A stretch of DNA of 64,000 bases from Trabulsiella odontotermitis (lineage in GTDB: Bacteria; Pseudomonadota; Gammaproteobacteria; Enterobacterales; Enterobacteriaceae): NCBI RefSeq assembly GCF_030053895.1, contig NZ_CP125781.1:3410001-3474000 (forward strand), written 5' to 3'. Each line of letters opens with the position of its first letter. Positions within the stretch are counted from its first letter, which is position 1. Positions 25,902 through 34,479 of the stretch are shown one piece after another. The notes beneath the pieces were generated by a model. It saw only the letters and a list, made by a program, of their open reading frames with translations, was not told the DNA's origin and did no database searches. The position numbers were made by a program, and so were the translations under genes.

Positions 25902-28900
25902 TTAGTCCTGATGCCAGCTAAACGCGTAACGCAGGTGTCGCTGCGGCAGTAAAAACTCAGGCGATACGCTGGGGCTCCAGGAGTCATCGCCGCCGACGCC
26001 CATGTGGAACGCATCCAGATTCAACCATGTGCCCGGCTCTTCACGCAGCAGATGACGGTGTGTTGTGTCATGTAACTGGCGCTGACTGTAACGGCTGAGG
26101 CCAAAATGGAACACGCCCTGCAAACTGTGCCTACCGTAATGCAGTTCACGGGTATCGCAGCGCAAACCGTTTTCCGACGGAAAAACGTACGGTGTAAATA
26201 ATTCCGGCAGCGGTAACGTCCAGCGCCCCTGTCGCGCCGCCAGCTTACGATCCGGGTAGTTTTCATGCGGCCCCAGACCCAACCAACTGACGTTCGTGGC
26301 GGTTTCAGCCAACTGGCAATGCAAACCGATGCGCGCCGGCGGCGGGATATCCGTAGCGACCTGCACATCCACATCGCCGTGCAAAATCCCCTGTCCGTCG
26401 ATGCGCCAGCGCTTGCGACTGATAAACAGCGGCTTGTCCTGATAACACCAGGCCTGCTGCGTTTCAATCACCACTTGCGTGTCACAGACATGCGCCTGAC
26501 AGGCGAGCAGCCGGGAGGTCATCTGATACAGACCGGCAGCTTTCCAGCGCTCAACCCAGGCATTGGGATCGATGCGGGCGGCTTCGCTGACGCCGATATC
26601 GTTATCGAGCGGCGCGCGGGTAAAGTTATCGCGCAGCGGGCTTAACAGCGTCGGTTGCTCGTCACGCCACCACTGAATGAGATCACCGCTTTCACGGCAG
26701 AACCGCCAGCGCTGCTGGCGATTAACAATCTCGTAAAAAGCATCACTGGTCTGCAGACGGGGTGGCACTCCAACCGGAGCCTCATCAGGCAGCGCCAGCG
26801 GTGACGGAAGTTGCCACTGATCCCAGGCGCAGCGATGTTCCGCCGGAGACCAGGCGGTGGCTGCTTTCTGATACACCTCTACGTTGAGCCAGACCTCGCC
26901 CGGCGTCGCCGACAATGCGGGCAACGGCAGGGTCAACTGTCGCGTTCCCTGCGGAGCCAGAGTAAGCGCACACTCACCTTCGGCCAGCCGTTCGCCATCA
27001 CGTTCAATCCACCAGCGCAGTTGTTCGTTATCGCTGGTACGGAACAGGAATTCGCTTTCGACCTCCACCACCAGCGGCGACGTGCTCAGCAGGCGGAACT
27101 GGAAAAATTGCTGTGCGCGCTGTGCTTCGTATAATGCCGGGTGCGGCGTGCGGTCGGGAAATACCAGCCCGTTCATGCAGAACTGGCGATCATTCGGCGT
27201 ATCGCCAAAATCACCGCCGTAGGCCCAGAAGGTGTTGCCGTCAGCATCGGTTTTGCTCAGCGCCTGGTCCACCCAGTCCCAGACGAAGCCCCCCTGCAAA
27301 CGCGGGTAAGCGCGAAAAGCCTGCCAGTATTTAGCAAAACCGCCAAAGCTGTTGCCCATCGCATGGGCGTATTCGCAGAGGATGAGTGGTCGCGTTTCAC
27401 CGGGTAATGATGGCCACTTTTTAATTGACCACTTCGGCACCGCCGGGAATGGCTGATCCTGATCGACCCGGGCATACATCGGGCAGACAATATCCGTGGC
27501 GGCCGTATTTGCGCCACCGCCTTCATACTGCACCGGGCGTGTGGGATCAGTGGTTTTCAGCCAGCGGTACAGCGCATCGTGGTTCGCGCCATGCCCGGAC
27601 TCATTGCCCAATGACCAGATAATGATCGACGGATGGTTGCGATCGCGCATCACCATGCGGGTCACGCGCTCGCTCATCGCCGGCAGCCACTGCGGATCGT
27701 CCGCCAGACGGCTCATCGGCACCATACCGTGGGTTTCGATATTCGCCTCATCCACCACGTACAGCCCGTAGCGATCGCAAAGTTTGTACCACAGGGGATG
27801 GTTGGGATAATGCGAGCAGCGTACGGCGTTAAAATTGTGCTGCTTCATCAGTTCGATATCGCGGCGCATGGTGGCTTCATCCACCACCTGACCGTTTTGC
27901 GGATGGTGCTCATGGCGGTTTACGCCGCGGATCAACAACGGTTTGCCGTTAAGCGTTAACAGGCCGTTGTCGATGACCACATGACGAAAACCAACATCGC
28001 AGGCTTCACTTTCCAGAAGCTCCCCCTGCGCGTCATACAGCGCCACCACCAGTCGGTAAAGGTTCGGCTGTTCAGCACTCCATAAACGGGGATTTTCCAC
28101 GGGCAGCGAGAGCGTCAGGCGTTCCGCCCAGCCGCCACGCTCATCAACAATCTCGCAGCCGGGGCGCTGGCGCTGTTGTATCACCCGCGTTTCACCCCAC
28201 CACAGCGAAGCCTCAATCTCCGTATCCGCCATCGCGTCGCCCTGTAACGTCAGGTGCACCGCCAGCGTGGCATGGTGAAAACCGGCGCTAAGCTGTGTGT
28301 CGATATGATAATCAGCGATCTGCGTGAGGGGTTTATGCAGCAGCGTGACGTCACGAAAAATGCCGCTCATCCGCCACATATCCTGATCTTCCAGATAACT
28401 GCCGTCGCACCAGCGCAGCACCATCACTGCCAGCCGGTTGACGCCGGGTGTGAGCACGTCGCTCAAATCAAATTCGGCGGGCAAACGGCTGTCCTGGGAA
28501 TAACCGACCCAGCGTCCGTTACACCACAGATGAAACGCAGAATTCACGCCGTCGAAGATAATGCGTGTCTGACCGCTCGCCAGCCATGCCGCGTCAATGT
28601 CTATCGTGCGTGAATAGCAGCCAGTGGGATTACTGGCCGGAACCCGCGGTGGCGTCACCGGAATCGGATAAGTGACGTTGGTGTAAACCGGCGTATCAAA
28701 CCCCTGCATCTGCCAGTTTGAGGGAACCGGCATCGCCACCGCATCATCACAGTCCTGATCCAGCCAGCGCTCCGGTACCGCTTCCGGCGCGGCAAATAAC
28801 GAGAATCGCCATTCGCCATTCAGTGAACGCCGGGAGGCTGAAGGCGCGTCGCGACAGGCCGAATGCAGATCGCGCCAGCTGTGAAACGGTGCGTGAGCGG

Positions 28901-28973
28901 GAAGCCGGTGCCAGTGAGTCACCTGCGGATTTTCCCAGTCCCGGCGCGCCAGCTGCGTCAGAAGTTGTGTCAT
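25902..28973 (-). CDS. lacZ: Beta-galactosidase LacZ
   Basis: The 1023-residue product is a GH2 beta-galactosidase that hydrolyses lactose; E. coli LacZ has 1024 residues. Active-site residues seen include YTNVTYP (Asn102 position), YSQDSRLPAEF (Asp201), DEANIETHG (Glu416, His418), the acid/base Glu461 in WSLGNESGHG, the nucleophile Glu537 in ILCEYAHAMGN, and the Trp999 position in GGDDSWSPS. The start follows GAGGAC; an ATG 25 codons upstream is less likely. There is no lacI, lacY or lacA beside it. It lies 94 bases after yczE in the same direction, so it may share that transcript. Confidence 0.95.
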   Translation of the reverse strand: MTQLLTQLARRDWENPQVTHWHRLPAHAPFHSWRDLHSACRDAPSASRRSLNGEWRFSLFAAPEAVPERWLDQDCDDAVAMPVPSNWQMQGFDTPVYTNVTYPIPVTPPRVPASNPTGCYSRTIDIDAAWLASGQTRIIFDGVNSAFHLWCNGRWVGYSQDSRLPAEFDLSDVLTPGVNRLAVMVLRWCDGSYLEDQDMWRMSGIFRDVTLLHKPLTQIADYHIDTQLSAGFHHATLAVHLTLQGDAMADTEIEASLWWGETRVIQQRQRPGCEIVDERGGWAERLTLSLPVENPRLWSAEQPNLYRLVVALYDAQGELLESEACDVGFRHVVIDNGLLTLNGKPLLIRGVNRHEHHPQNGQVVDEATMRRDIELMKQHNFNAVRCSHYPNHPLWYKLCDRYGLYVVDEANIETHGMVPMSRLADDPQWLPAMSERVTRMVMRDRNHPSIIIWSLGNESGHGANHDALYRWLKTTDPTRPVQYEGGGANTAATDIVCPMYARVDQDQPFPAVPKWSIKKWPSLPGETRPLILCEYAHAMGNSFGGFAKYWQAFRAYPRLQGGFVWDWVDQALSKTDADGNTFWAYGGDFGDTPNDRQFCMNGLVFPDRTPHPALYEAQRAQQFFQFRLLSTSPLVVEVESEFLFRTSDNEQLRWWIERDGERLAEGECALTLAPQGTRQLTLPLPALSATPGEVWLNVEVYQKAATAWSPAEHRCAWDQWQLPSPLALPDEAPVGVPPRLQTSDAFYEIVNRQQRWRFCRESGDLIQWWRDEQPTLLSPLRDNFTRAPLDNDIGVSEAARIDPNAWVERWKAAGLYQMTSRLLACQAHVCDTQVVIETQQAWCYQDKPLFISRKRWRIDGQGILHGDVDVQVATDIPPPARIGLHCQLAETATNVSWLGLGPHENYPDRKLAARQGRWTLPLPELFTPYVFPSENGLRCDTRELHYGRHSLQGVFHFGLSRYSQRQLHDTTHRHLLREEPGTWLNLDAFHMGVGGDDSWSPSVSPEFLLPQRHLRYAFSWHQD

Positions 28974-29067
28974 GTTGTCCTCATCATGATGCGTAAAAAA
29001 AGCTTCTGCCACATTGCCGTTTTCGACGCGGCGGGTAAAGCGGCGCACGCACAGGAGGAGAGTCAGA

Positions 29068-29661
29068 TCACGCCGGTGTTGGCCTTGCGGGCAGGCGGAC
29101 GAACCATGGCAGGCAGAGCTGGATCAGCGGGCCAATCGCCAGCGCATAAAACACGGTACCCACCCCCACCGAACCGCCCAGCAGCCAGCCAATGAACAGA
29201 ACAGACAGCTCAATGCAGGTACGAATCACCCGTACCGACCAGCCAGTGCGCGCGTGAAGTCCGGTCATCAGCCCGTCGCGCGGGCCCGCGCCAAACCCGG
29301 CGCCAATATAGAGCGCCGTCGCCAGCGCATTCATCACCACGGCGGAGACCAGCAGCGTGATACGAACCGTCAGTGAAGTCACCGGCGAGACGACAGCCAG
29401 TGTCGCGTCCGCCACCAGCCCCAGCACGATAACGTTACTGATGGTGCCGAGCCCCGGGCGTTGCCGCAGCGGGATCCACAGGAGCAGCACCAGCACACCA
29501 GTGAGGATCACCACCTGACCGATTTTCATCGATAACAGAAATGACACGCCCTGATGAAACACATCCCACGGATCCAGGCCCAGATCAGCACGCACGAACA
29601 GCGCAATAGAGACGCCATATAACATCAGGCCAGTATAAAGTTGAATCAAGCGACGCCCCAT
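29068..29661 (-). CDS. YczE-like membrane protein
   Basis: A 197-residue integral membrane protein of the YczE/YyaS family with about five membrane segments. The typical first-segment motif GVSIALFVRADLGLDPWDVFHQG is present, followed by further helices and GAGPRDGLMTGL. Transport or regulatory function is not established. It is divergent from a MocR-type regulator, and the yczE-yczR pairing occurs in many bacteria, so the regulator probably controls this gene. lacZ lies downstream in the same direction. Confidence 0.85.
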   Translation of the reverse strand: MGRRLIQLYTGLMLYGVSIALFVRADLGLDPWDVFHQGVSFLLSMKIGQVVILTGVLVLLLWIPLRQRPGLGTISNVIVLGLVADATLAVVSPVTSLTVRITLLVSAVVMNALATALYIGAGFGAGPRDGLMTGLHARTGWSVRVIRTCIELSVLFIGWLLGGSVGVGTVFYALAIGPLIQLCLPWFVRLPARPTPA

Positions 29662-29748
29662 TTTTCACCTCAGTTAACCGCGTTATGCTTTCATCATGCG
29701 TAAAAATGGCATTATGATTAATGACCAGTTTTTAGAAAGTGGACTGCT

Positions 29749-31176
29749 ATGTCACCTCGTCGTTCCGGAACCCAATCGCTGGTACGCCTGCTCGGCCGCT
29801 GGCAGGAAACCACCTCACGCACTCCGCTATGGCGGCAGCTTGCGGATGCGCTACGCCTGTTGATCCTCGACGGTCGGCTGGCGCTGGACAGCCGTTTACC
29901 TGGCGAGCGTGAGCTGGCGACCGCTCTGGCGGTCAGCCGCACGACCATTGCCAGCGCGCTCGGGCAGTTACGTGATGAAGGCTATATTGTCAGCCGTCAC
30001 GGCAGCGGTTCGCGGGTGATCCTGCCGGAGAGCAGCCCGGCGGTGCCGACTCGTATGTCGGCGGTACAGGCGCTGGATCTCTCCACCGCCGCGCTGGCTG
30101 CCGGGCCGGAAATTCATCAGGCGTTCAGCCATGCACTGACGGTATTGCCGCAACACCTCACCAGCACCGGCTACGATCAGCAAGGGCTTCTGGCCCTGCG
30201 TGAGGCCATCGCCCGGCGCTATTGCGAGCGGGGGCTGGCGACGCGCGCCGATGAGGTGATGGTAGTAAACGGCGCTGTCAGCGGTCTGGCGTTGATCCTG
30301 CGCCATCTGACCGGGCCGGGGGATCGCGTGGTGGTTGATAACCCGACCTATCCGCTGGCGATCGCCGCCATTCAGGGAGCGTCCTGCCGTCCGGTCGGCG
30401 TTTCGTTGCCGGAACAGGGATGGGATGTGCACGGCCTGACCGCGACGTTCGCCCAAACCGCTCCGCGGCTGGCGTACCTGATGCCTGATTTCCATAACCC
30501 CACCGGCCGTTGTATGGACAGCGCCACGCGGCAGCGTGTTGCGGATCTCGCTGCCCGCTCGCGCACCACGCTTGTGATCGACGAGACGATGGTGGATCTG
30601 TGGTACAACGCGTCCCCCCCGCCACCGCTGGCAGCGTTCAATACCGACGCGCCGGTGATCACGCTCGGTTCGGCGGGGAAGAGTTTCTGGGGCGGGTTGC
30701 GGCTCGGCTGGATCCGTGCGTCATCACGCACTATTGCATCGCTTATCCAGACGCGTGACACGCTGGATCTCGGTTCGCCGCTGCTGGAGCAACTCGCCTC
30801 CTGCTGGCTGGTGGAAAACGCATCCACATTGTTGCCTGCACGTCGCCAGATGCTCGCGGCCCGGCGGGATATGTGCCGTCAGCTGATGGAAGAGTATTTT
30901 CCGCAGTGGCGTTTTACGCAGCCGGACGGCGGTCTTTCATTCTGGGTTGAGCTGCCGGATATGCTGGCGACCTTGTTTGCCGCGCGAGCGGAAAGCGCCG
31001 GAATACACCTGGGCACCGGCACACGGTTTGGTCTGGCGGGTGCGTTTGATCGCTATTTGCGCATTCCTTTTACGCTGGAAGATGATGCATTACGGGCGGC
31101 ATTTAACACCTTACAACCACTATGGAATTCACTGGCGGGTCAGCATAACGTGATGCGAATGCGTAAAATAATATAA
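29749..31176 (+). CDS. MocR-family regulator (YczR-like, GntR HTH plus aminotransferase)
   Basis: A 475-residue MocR/GntR regulator. The N-terminal winged helix-turn-helix (about residues 20-85) has LPGERELATALAVSRTTIASAL and ends with SRHGSGSRV. A class I aminotransferase-like domain follows, with VNGAVSGLALIL, NPTYPLAI and MPDFHNPTGR. The PLP-binding lysine is in LGSAGKSFWGGLRLGW. Such proteins use PLP to sense a ligand rather than catalyse transamination. The 87-base gap to the divergent yczE-like gene should hold its operator. Confidence 0.9.
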   Translation: MSPRRSGTQSLVRLLGRWQETTSRTPLWRQLADALRLLILDGRLALDSRLPGERELATALAVSRTTIASALGQLRDEGYIVSRHGSGSRVILPESSPAVPTRMSAVQALDLSTAALAAGPEIHQAFSHALTVLPQHLTSTGYDQQGLLALREAIARRYCERGLATRADEVMVVNGAVSGLALILRHLTGPGDRVVVDNPTYPLAIAAIQGASCRPVGVSLPEQGWDVHGLTATFAQTAPRLAYLMPDFHNPTGRCMDSATRQRVADLAARSRTTLVIDETMVDLWYNASPPPPLAAFNTDAPVITLGSAGKSFWGGLRLGWIRASSRTIASLIQTRDTLDLGSPLLEQLASCWLVENASTLLPARRQMLAARRDMCRQLMEEYFPQWRFTQPDGGLSFWVELPDMLATLFAARAESAGIHLGTGTRFGLAGAFDRYLRIPFTLEDDALRAAFNTLQPLWNSLAGQHNVMRMRKII

Positions 31177-31213
31177 TCTGAGGTTACCGCAGGCACCGGG
31201 GAAAAGAGAAATT

Positions 31214-31235
31214 GACGAACCCCGAAGAGTTCGTC
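31214..31235 (+). terminator. Hairpin downstream of the MocR-type regulator
   Basis: GACGAAC (31214-31220) and GTTCGTC (31229-31235) form a perfect seven-base stem with an eight-base loop, 38 bases after the regulator stop codon. No T tract follows, so the terminator call is tentative. Confidence 0.4.
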
Positions 31236-31309
31236 TAAATCAGCGTCCATGATGATATGAGATGAGTAGAGTAGAGTATCTTAATTGCAGCTCGTCATCC
31301 CGTCATTTT

Positions 31310-31327
31310 ATGACAGAAAAATGACAG
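31310..31327. repeat. Two ATGACAG repeats in 11-base phase
   Basis: ATGACAG occurs at 31310-31316 and 31321-31327, start to start 11 bases, just beyond the 3' end of the small two-gene operon. Inverted ATGAC copies (GTCAT) lie at 31294-31298 and 31302-31306. Similar repeats lie on the other side of the operon near 31924-31962. Confidence 0.6.
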
Positions 31328-31329
31328 AA

Positions 31330-31545
31330 TTAGTGTTGCCGTGGGATAGGAAAACCTTTCAGCGAGATAATAAAACCGTCGCCGTCTTTTTTGATTTTCG
31401 CACCAGTATCGCACCAGTCGGAAGCAATGCGGAAAAATTCATCGCTCCCGACATTCCAGTTCAGTCGGACATGTTTAACGTAGCCCGAGCGTAGCAGCTC
31501 ACAGGCTTCGTTATAATTACTGGCTGTTGAGAGTTGCTGTTTCAT
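31330..31545 (-). CDS. Small protein of unknown function, second gene of a two-gene operon
   Basis: A 71-residue product beginning MKQQLSTASNYNEACELL. I do not recognise the family. The sequence suggests an alpha-beta fold: an N-terminal helix (ASNYNEACELLRSG), strands VKHVRLNWNV, and a C-terminal strand pair around GAKIKKDGDGFIISLKGF. There is no signal peptide or membrane segment. Its start overlaps the stop of the upstream ribbon-helix-helix-like gene by four bases (ATGA), so the two are translationally coupled. The layout fits a toxin-antitoxin module, but no toxin motif is visible and the role is open. Confidence 0.7.
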   Translation of the reverse strand: MKQQLSTASNYNEACELLRSGYVKHVRLNWNVGSDEFFRIASDWCDTGAKIKKDGDGFIISLKGFPIPRQH

Positions 31546-31790
31546 TTTTTCTTCTTCAGAAGTTTACGTAACGCTTTGATTTCTTTAGGAGTAAAAGGAG
31601 TTACATCTTCTTCGATATGCTGACTGTCAACGTCATCTTCTGATACTCCCGCCTCTTCTGCCGCTTCGAAGGCTAGCAGCAGCAGTTTCTCTGTTGCGGT
31701 ACCCAAATTCTCGTTATTGACTTCTGCATAATGGCGCAGTCTTTCTTTTAAGGCTTCGTCAATTTTAACATTCAAAACTACAGTGGCCAT
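31542..31790 (-). CDS. Ribbon-helix-helix-like small protein (possible antitoxin)
   Basis: An 82-residue product. The N-terminal segment TVVLNVKIDEALKERLRHYA followed by a second amphipathic helix (LGTATEKLLLLAFEAAEE) is the pattern of a ribbon-helix-helix DNA-binding domain. The C-terminal part is acidic and then ends in a lysine run (RKLLKKKK). A GGGGA ribosome site precedes the ATG. A perfect inverted repeat, GTATTAAA-N10-TTTAATAC, lies 15 bases upstream, suggesting self-regulation. It is followed by a coupled 71-residue gene. Antitoxin function is an inference from architecture only. Confidence 0.72.
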   Translation of the reverse strand: MATVVLNVKIDEALKERLRHYAEVNNENLGTATEKLLLLAFEAAEEAGVSEDDVDSQHIEEDVTPFTPKEIKALRKLLKKKK

Positions 31791-31804
31791 GTTAATGTGT
31801 CCCC

Positions 31805-31830
31805 GTATTAAAATATCAACTATTTAATAC
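31805..31830. promoter_or_regulatory. Inverted repeat, putative operator of the two-gene operon
   Basis: GTATTAAA (31805-31812) and TTTAATAC (31823-31830) form perfect eight-base arms separated by 10 bases, directly upstream of the ribbon-helix-helix-like gene. The AT-rich arms overlap the only plausible -10 sequences. Confidence 0.65.
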
Positions 31831-31923
31831 ACTAAGTTAACATGTTGTTCCAGTGATATATTTTTTACTTATACCCAAAAGAATACGCCTGATGTCACTC
31901 TGCCTTTTATTTATGTCGAAATA

Positions 31924-31962
31924 ATGACGATATTATGACAGTATTATTTCAATAATATGACA
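31924..31962. repeat. Three phased ATGAC repeats
   Basis: ATGAC starts at 31924, 31935 and 31957, that is 11 and 22 bases apart, so all copies fall on one face of the helix. They lie in the 294-base gap between the two-gene operon and the Gfa-type gene. Confidence 0.6.
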
Positions 31963-32084
31963 ATGTCTTTTATTCAGGCTATCGTTAATACACCGCCAGG
32001 CTTCATTACCAGCAATAAACTCCATTAAGATCCTATAATTAACGGGGTAATAACTTGCCCCACTTTCATTCGGAGAGAGAAACG

Positions 32085-32513
32085 ATGCCAGAAAAATTAT
32101 TAGCGCAATGCCATTGTGGCGCGGTGGTATTTTCTGTTCAGTTATCTGACGGCTATCACACCATTCGCCGCTGTAATTGTTCGTTTTGCCGGATGCGCGG
32201 CGCGGTGACCGTCTCGGCACCGTTGTCGGGTATTGAGGTCCTCAAAGGGAAAGACAAACTGACAGAGTACCGCTTCAATACTCGCCAGGCGGTACACTAC
32301 TTTTGCTCGGTATGCGGCATCTACACATTCCACCAGCGACGTTCGAACCCTGAGCAGTATGGCGTTAACGTCGCCTGTATTGAGGGTGTTTCACCCTTTG
32401 ATTTCCGCGAAGTGGTTGTCTCCGAAGGTAACCATCATCCCTCCGATGGCGGTGGTGGTGTTGCAGGGTATCTGCATTATTCACCTGCAGAAATAACGGA
32501 TAAGAAAGCGTGA
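32085..32513 (+). CDS. Gfa-family zinc protein (CENP-V/GFA domain)
   Basis: A 142-residue protein with the glutathione-dependent formaldehyde-activating (Gfa) fold. Zinc ligands follow the family pattern: CHC near residue 9, CNCSFC near residue 32, and CSVC near residue 78, followed by YTFHQRR. Family members bind zinc, but most are not proven to act on formaldehyde. The start at 32085 follows GGAGAGAGA; an upstream ATG lacks a ribosome site. It is convergent with the SDR gene. Confidence 0.86.
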   Translation: MPEKLLAQCHCGAVVFSVQLSDGYHTIRRCNCSFCRMRGAVTVSAPLSGIEVLKGKDKLTEYRFNTRQAVHYFCSVCGIYTFHQRRSNPEQYGVNVACIEGVSPFDFREVVVSEGNHHPSDGGGGVAGYLHYSPAEITDKKA

Positions 32514-32545
32514 GCGTGGCGTCAGCTTTCTCACCCTATTACACG

Positions 32546-33379
32546 CTAACCATCCGTTGAGCGACTGACATTTTCCCATGCGGCAATATCAGCAGTCATT
32601 TGCTGCAATTTGTCCCTGACGAACGTGACCGCATCGCTACCAAGCAGCAGTGACGCTGGCGGTTCAGGGTGATTGAGCAGGTGCAGAATGGCTCTGGCGG
32701 CCTTCAGCGGGTCGCCGGGCTGGTGACCACTGCGTTTTTCTCGCGTTTCTCTTATCGGTCCGAAACTGTGATCGTAATCGTTGATACTGCGGGGTGAGCG
32801 AACCATCGAGCGTCCGGCCCAGTCTGTTCTGAACGATCCTGGCTGAATAGCAGTGACCTTAATGTTGAAGGGCTTCAGTTCCTTACTCAACGTTTCGGAA
32901 ATTCCCTGTAAAGCAAATTTACTCCCGCAGTAGTAGCTGATCCCCGGCATCGTAATGAAGCCCCCCATGGAGGTAATGTTCAGAATATGACCAGCACGAC
33001 GTGTACGAAAATAAGGCAGAAAGGCCTTAATCACCGCCACCGCGCCAAACACATTGACATCAAACTGATGGAGGGCTTCACTCAGCGGCGACTCTTCCAT
33101 AATGCCTTCGTGGCCATAACCCGCATTATTCACCAGCACATCCACTGCGCCGATGTCCTGTTCGGTGGCATTCACCAGCGGCGCAATCGCGTCAAAATCC
33201 GTGACATCCAGAATGCGCCCGAAACACTGACCCGGCGCCACGGCTTCGAATGCCTCTTTCGCCTGTTGATTTCGCACTGTACCCACCACACGGTGCCCGG
33301 CCTTCATCGCTTCTGTAGCAAGCGCACGCCCAAAACCGCTGCTGACGCCGGTGATAAAAAATAGCTTTGACTGATTCAT
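32546..33379 (-). CDS. Short-chain dehydrogenase/reductase
   Basis: A 277-residue classical SDR. The cofactor motif TGVSSGFGRA is at the N-terminus and VRNQ after the second strand suggests NADP preference. NNAGYG follows, and the catalytic Ser, Tyr and Lys lie in ITSMGGFITMPGISYYCGSKFA. It is an NAD(P)H-dependent oxidoreductase with unknown substrate. It is divergent from an AraC-type regulator, with 158 bases between the chosen starts, so the regulator probably controls it. Confidence 0.9.
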   Translation of the reverse strand: MNQSKLFFITGVSSGFGRALATEAMKAGHRVVGTVRNQQAKEAFEAVAPGQCFGRILDVTDFDAIAPLVNATEQDIGAVDVLVNNAGYGHEGIMEESPLSEALHQFDVNVFGAVAVIKAFLPYFRTRRAGHILNITSMGGFITMPGISYYCGSKFALQGISETLSKELKPFNIKVTAIQPGSFRTDWAGRSMVRSPRSINDYDHSFGPIRETREKRSGHQPGDPLKAARAILHLLNHPEPPASLLLGSDAVTFVRDKLQQMTADIAAWENVSRSTDG

Positions 33380-33537
33380 AACATCTCCTCTTGAAAGGAG
33401 ATTCAGAATAGGCGGCTCAGGACAAAATCCGTAGCCCGGATCCTCTGTGATCTTTGCCTGATTCTCTACACCATCTGGACGGTCCTGAAATTCAATGCCA
33501 CACTCCGGAGACGTTTTGCTCCTTTCCCCTGACGCTT

Positions 33538-34479
33538 ATGACCACTTCTTCCCCGACAGTGACCGAACAAATGGTTGCACTTTTGGATCGGCTAACGCCG
33601 CTTCAAGGCTACAACATCACAGGTTTAGCGGATGTTCGCTTTTTACGCTCTAATCGTCCGTTGCTACGCACGCCGGTATTATACGAACCGGGGATCGTGA
33701 TTGTGGTACAAGGACGAAAACGGGGATATTTCGGCCAGGATGTCTATTTGTATGATGCGCAGCATTATCTGATGGTCTCTGTTCCGGTGCCTTTTACGAT
33801 GGAAACGGATGCCAGTGAGTCAGAACCGATGATGGCAATCTATATACGACTGGATTTCACCTTAGCGGCCGACATGATGCTTGAACTCGCAAAATTCGGG
33901 CAAACGACGGCAACGCCGCCACGAAGCATGATGTCGAGCCCAATGGACGAAACCATGCGCCATTCAGTTTTACGTTTTCTGCAAGTGATGGCTGAACCGC
34001 GGGATGCGGAAATTCTGGGACCGGCAATGCTGAGAGAAATTTATTATCGGGTATTAATGGGAGCCCAGGGGGCAGTATTGCGAAGCACGCTCACTCTGCA
34101 AGGGCAGTTTGGCAAGGTAGCAAAAGCGTTGCGAAAGCTGCACGCCGAATATGATTCGCATCTGGATGTGTCAGCCCTGGCGAAAGAAGCCAGCATGAGC
34201 TTGCCGTCTTTCTACAGTCATTTCCGAACGGTGACTGACACCTCCCCGATACAATACCTCAAATCCATGCGGTTACATCAGGCCAGACTACTGATGCTAC
34301 GCAACAATCTCACTGCCTCCGCCGCCAGCAGGCAGGTGGGGTATGAAAGTGTTTCGCAGTTCAGCCGAGAATTTAAACGTCTGTTCGGGCTGACACCACT
34401 CAGCGAAGTGGAGCGAATGAGAAAGCATTTTTCAATGCCCGCGCCAGTCACTGCCTCAGCGTTTATTTCTTCTCACTGA
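33538..34479 (+). CDS. AraC-family regulator (AraC_N type)
   Basis: A 313-residue regulator with an AraC_N cupin-like effector domain (PGIVIVVQGRKRGYFG) and a C-terminal double helix-turn-helix (LDVSALAKEASMSLPSFYSHFR and VGYESVSQFSREFKRLFG). The start MTTSSPTVTEQMV gives the usual length; a more upstream ATG at 33454 adds 28 residues without family similarity. Members of this group often regulate a neighbouring SDR or aldo-keto reductase, which fits the divergent SDR gene. Its last 17 bases overlap the end of the convergent TetR gene. Confidence 0.88.
   Translation: MTTSSPTVTEQMVALLDRLTPLQGYNITGLADVRFLRSNRPLLRTPVLYEPGIVIVVQGRKRGYFGQDVYLYDAQHYLMVSVPVPFTMETDASESEPMMAIYIRLDFTLAADMMLELAKFGQTTATPPRSMMSSPMDETMRHSVLRFLQVMAEPRDAEILGPAMLREIYYRVLMGAQGAVLRSTLTLQGQFGKVAKALRKLHAEYDSHLDVSALAKEASMSLPSFYSHFRTVTDTSPIQYLKSMRLHQARLLMLRNNLTASAASRQVGYESVSQFSREFKRLFGLTPLSEVERMRKHFSMPAPVTASAFISSH

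Noticed and set aside
31177..32084. Mobile element or attachment site around the small operon
   Set aside because: No integrase, transposase or long direct repeat is present; only short phased ATGAC repeats, reported separately.
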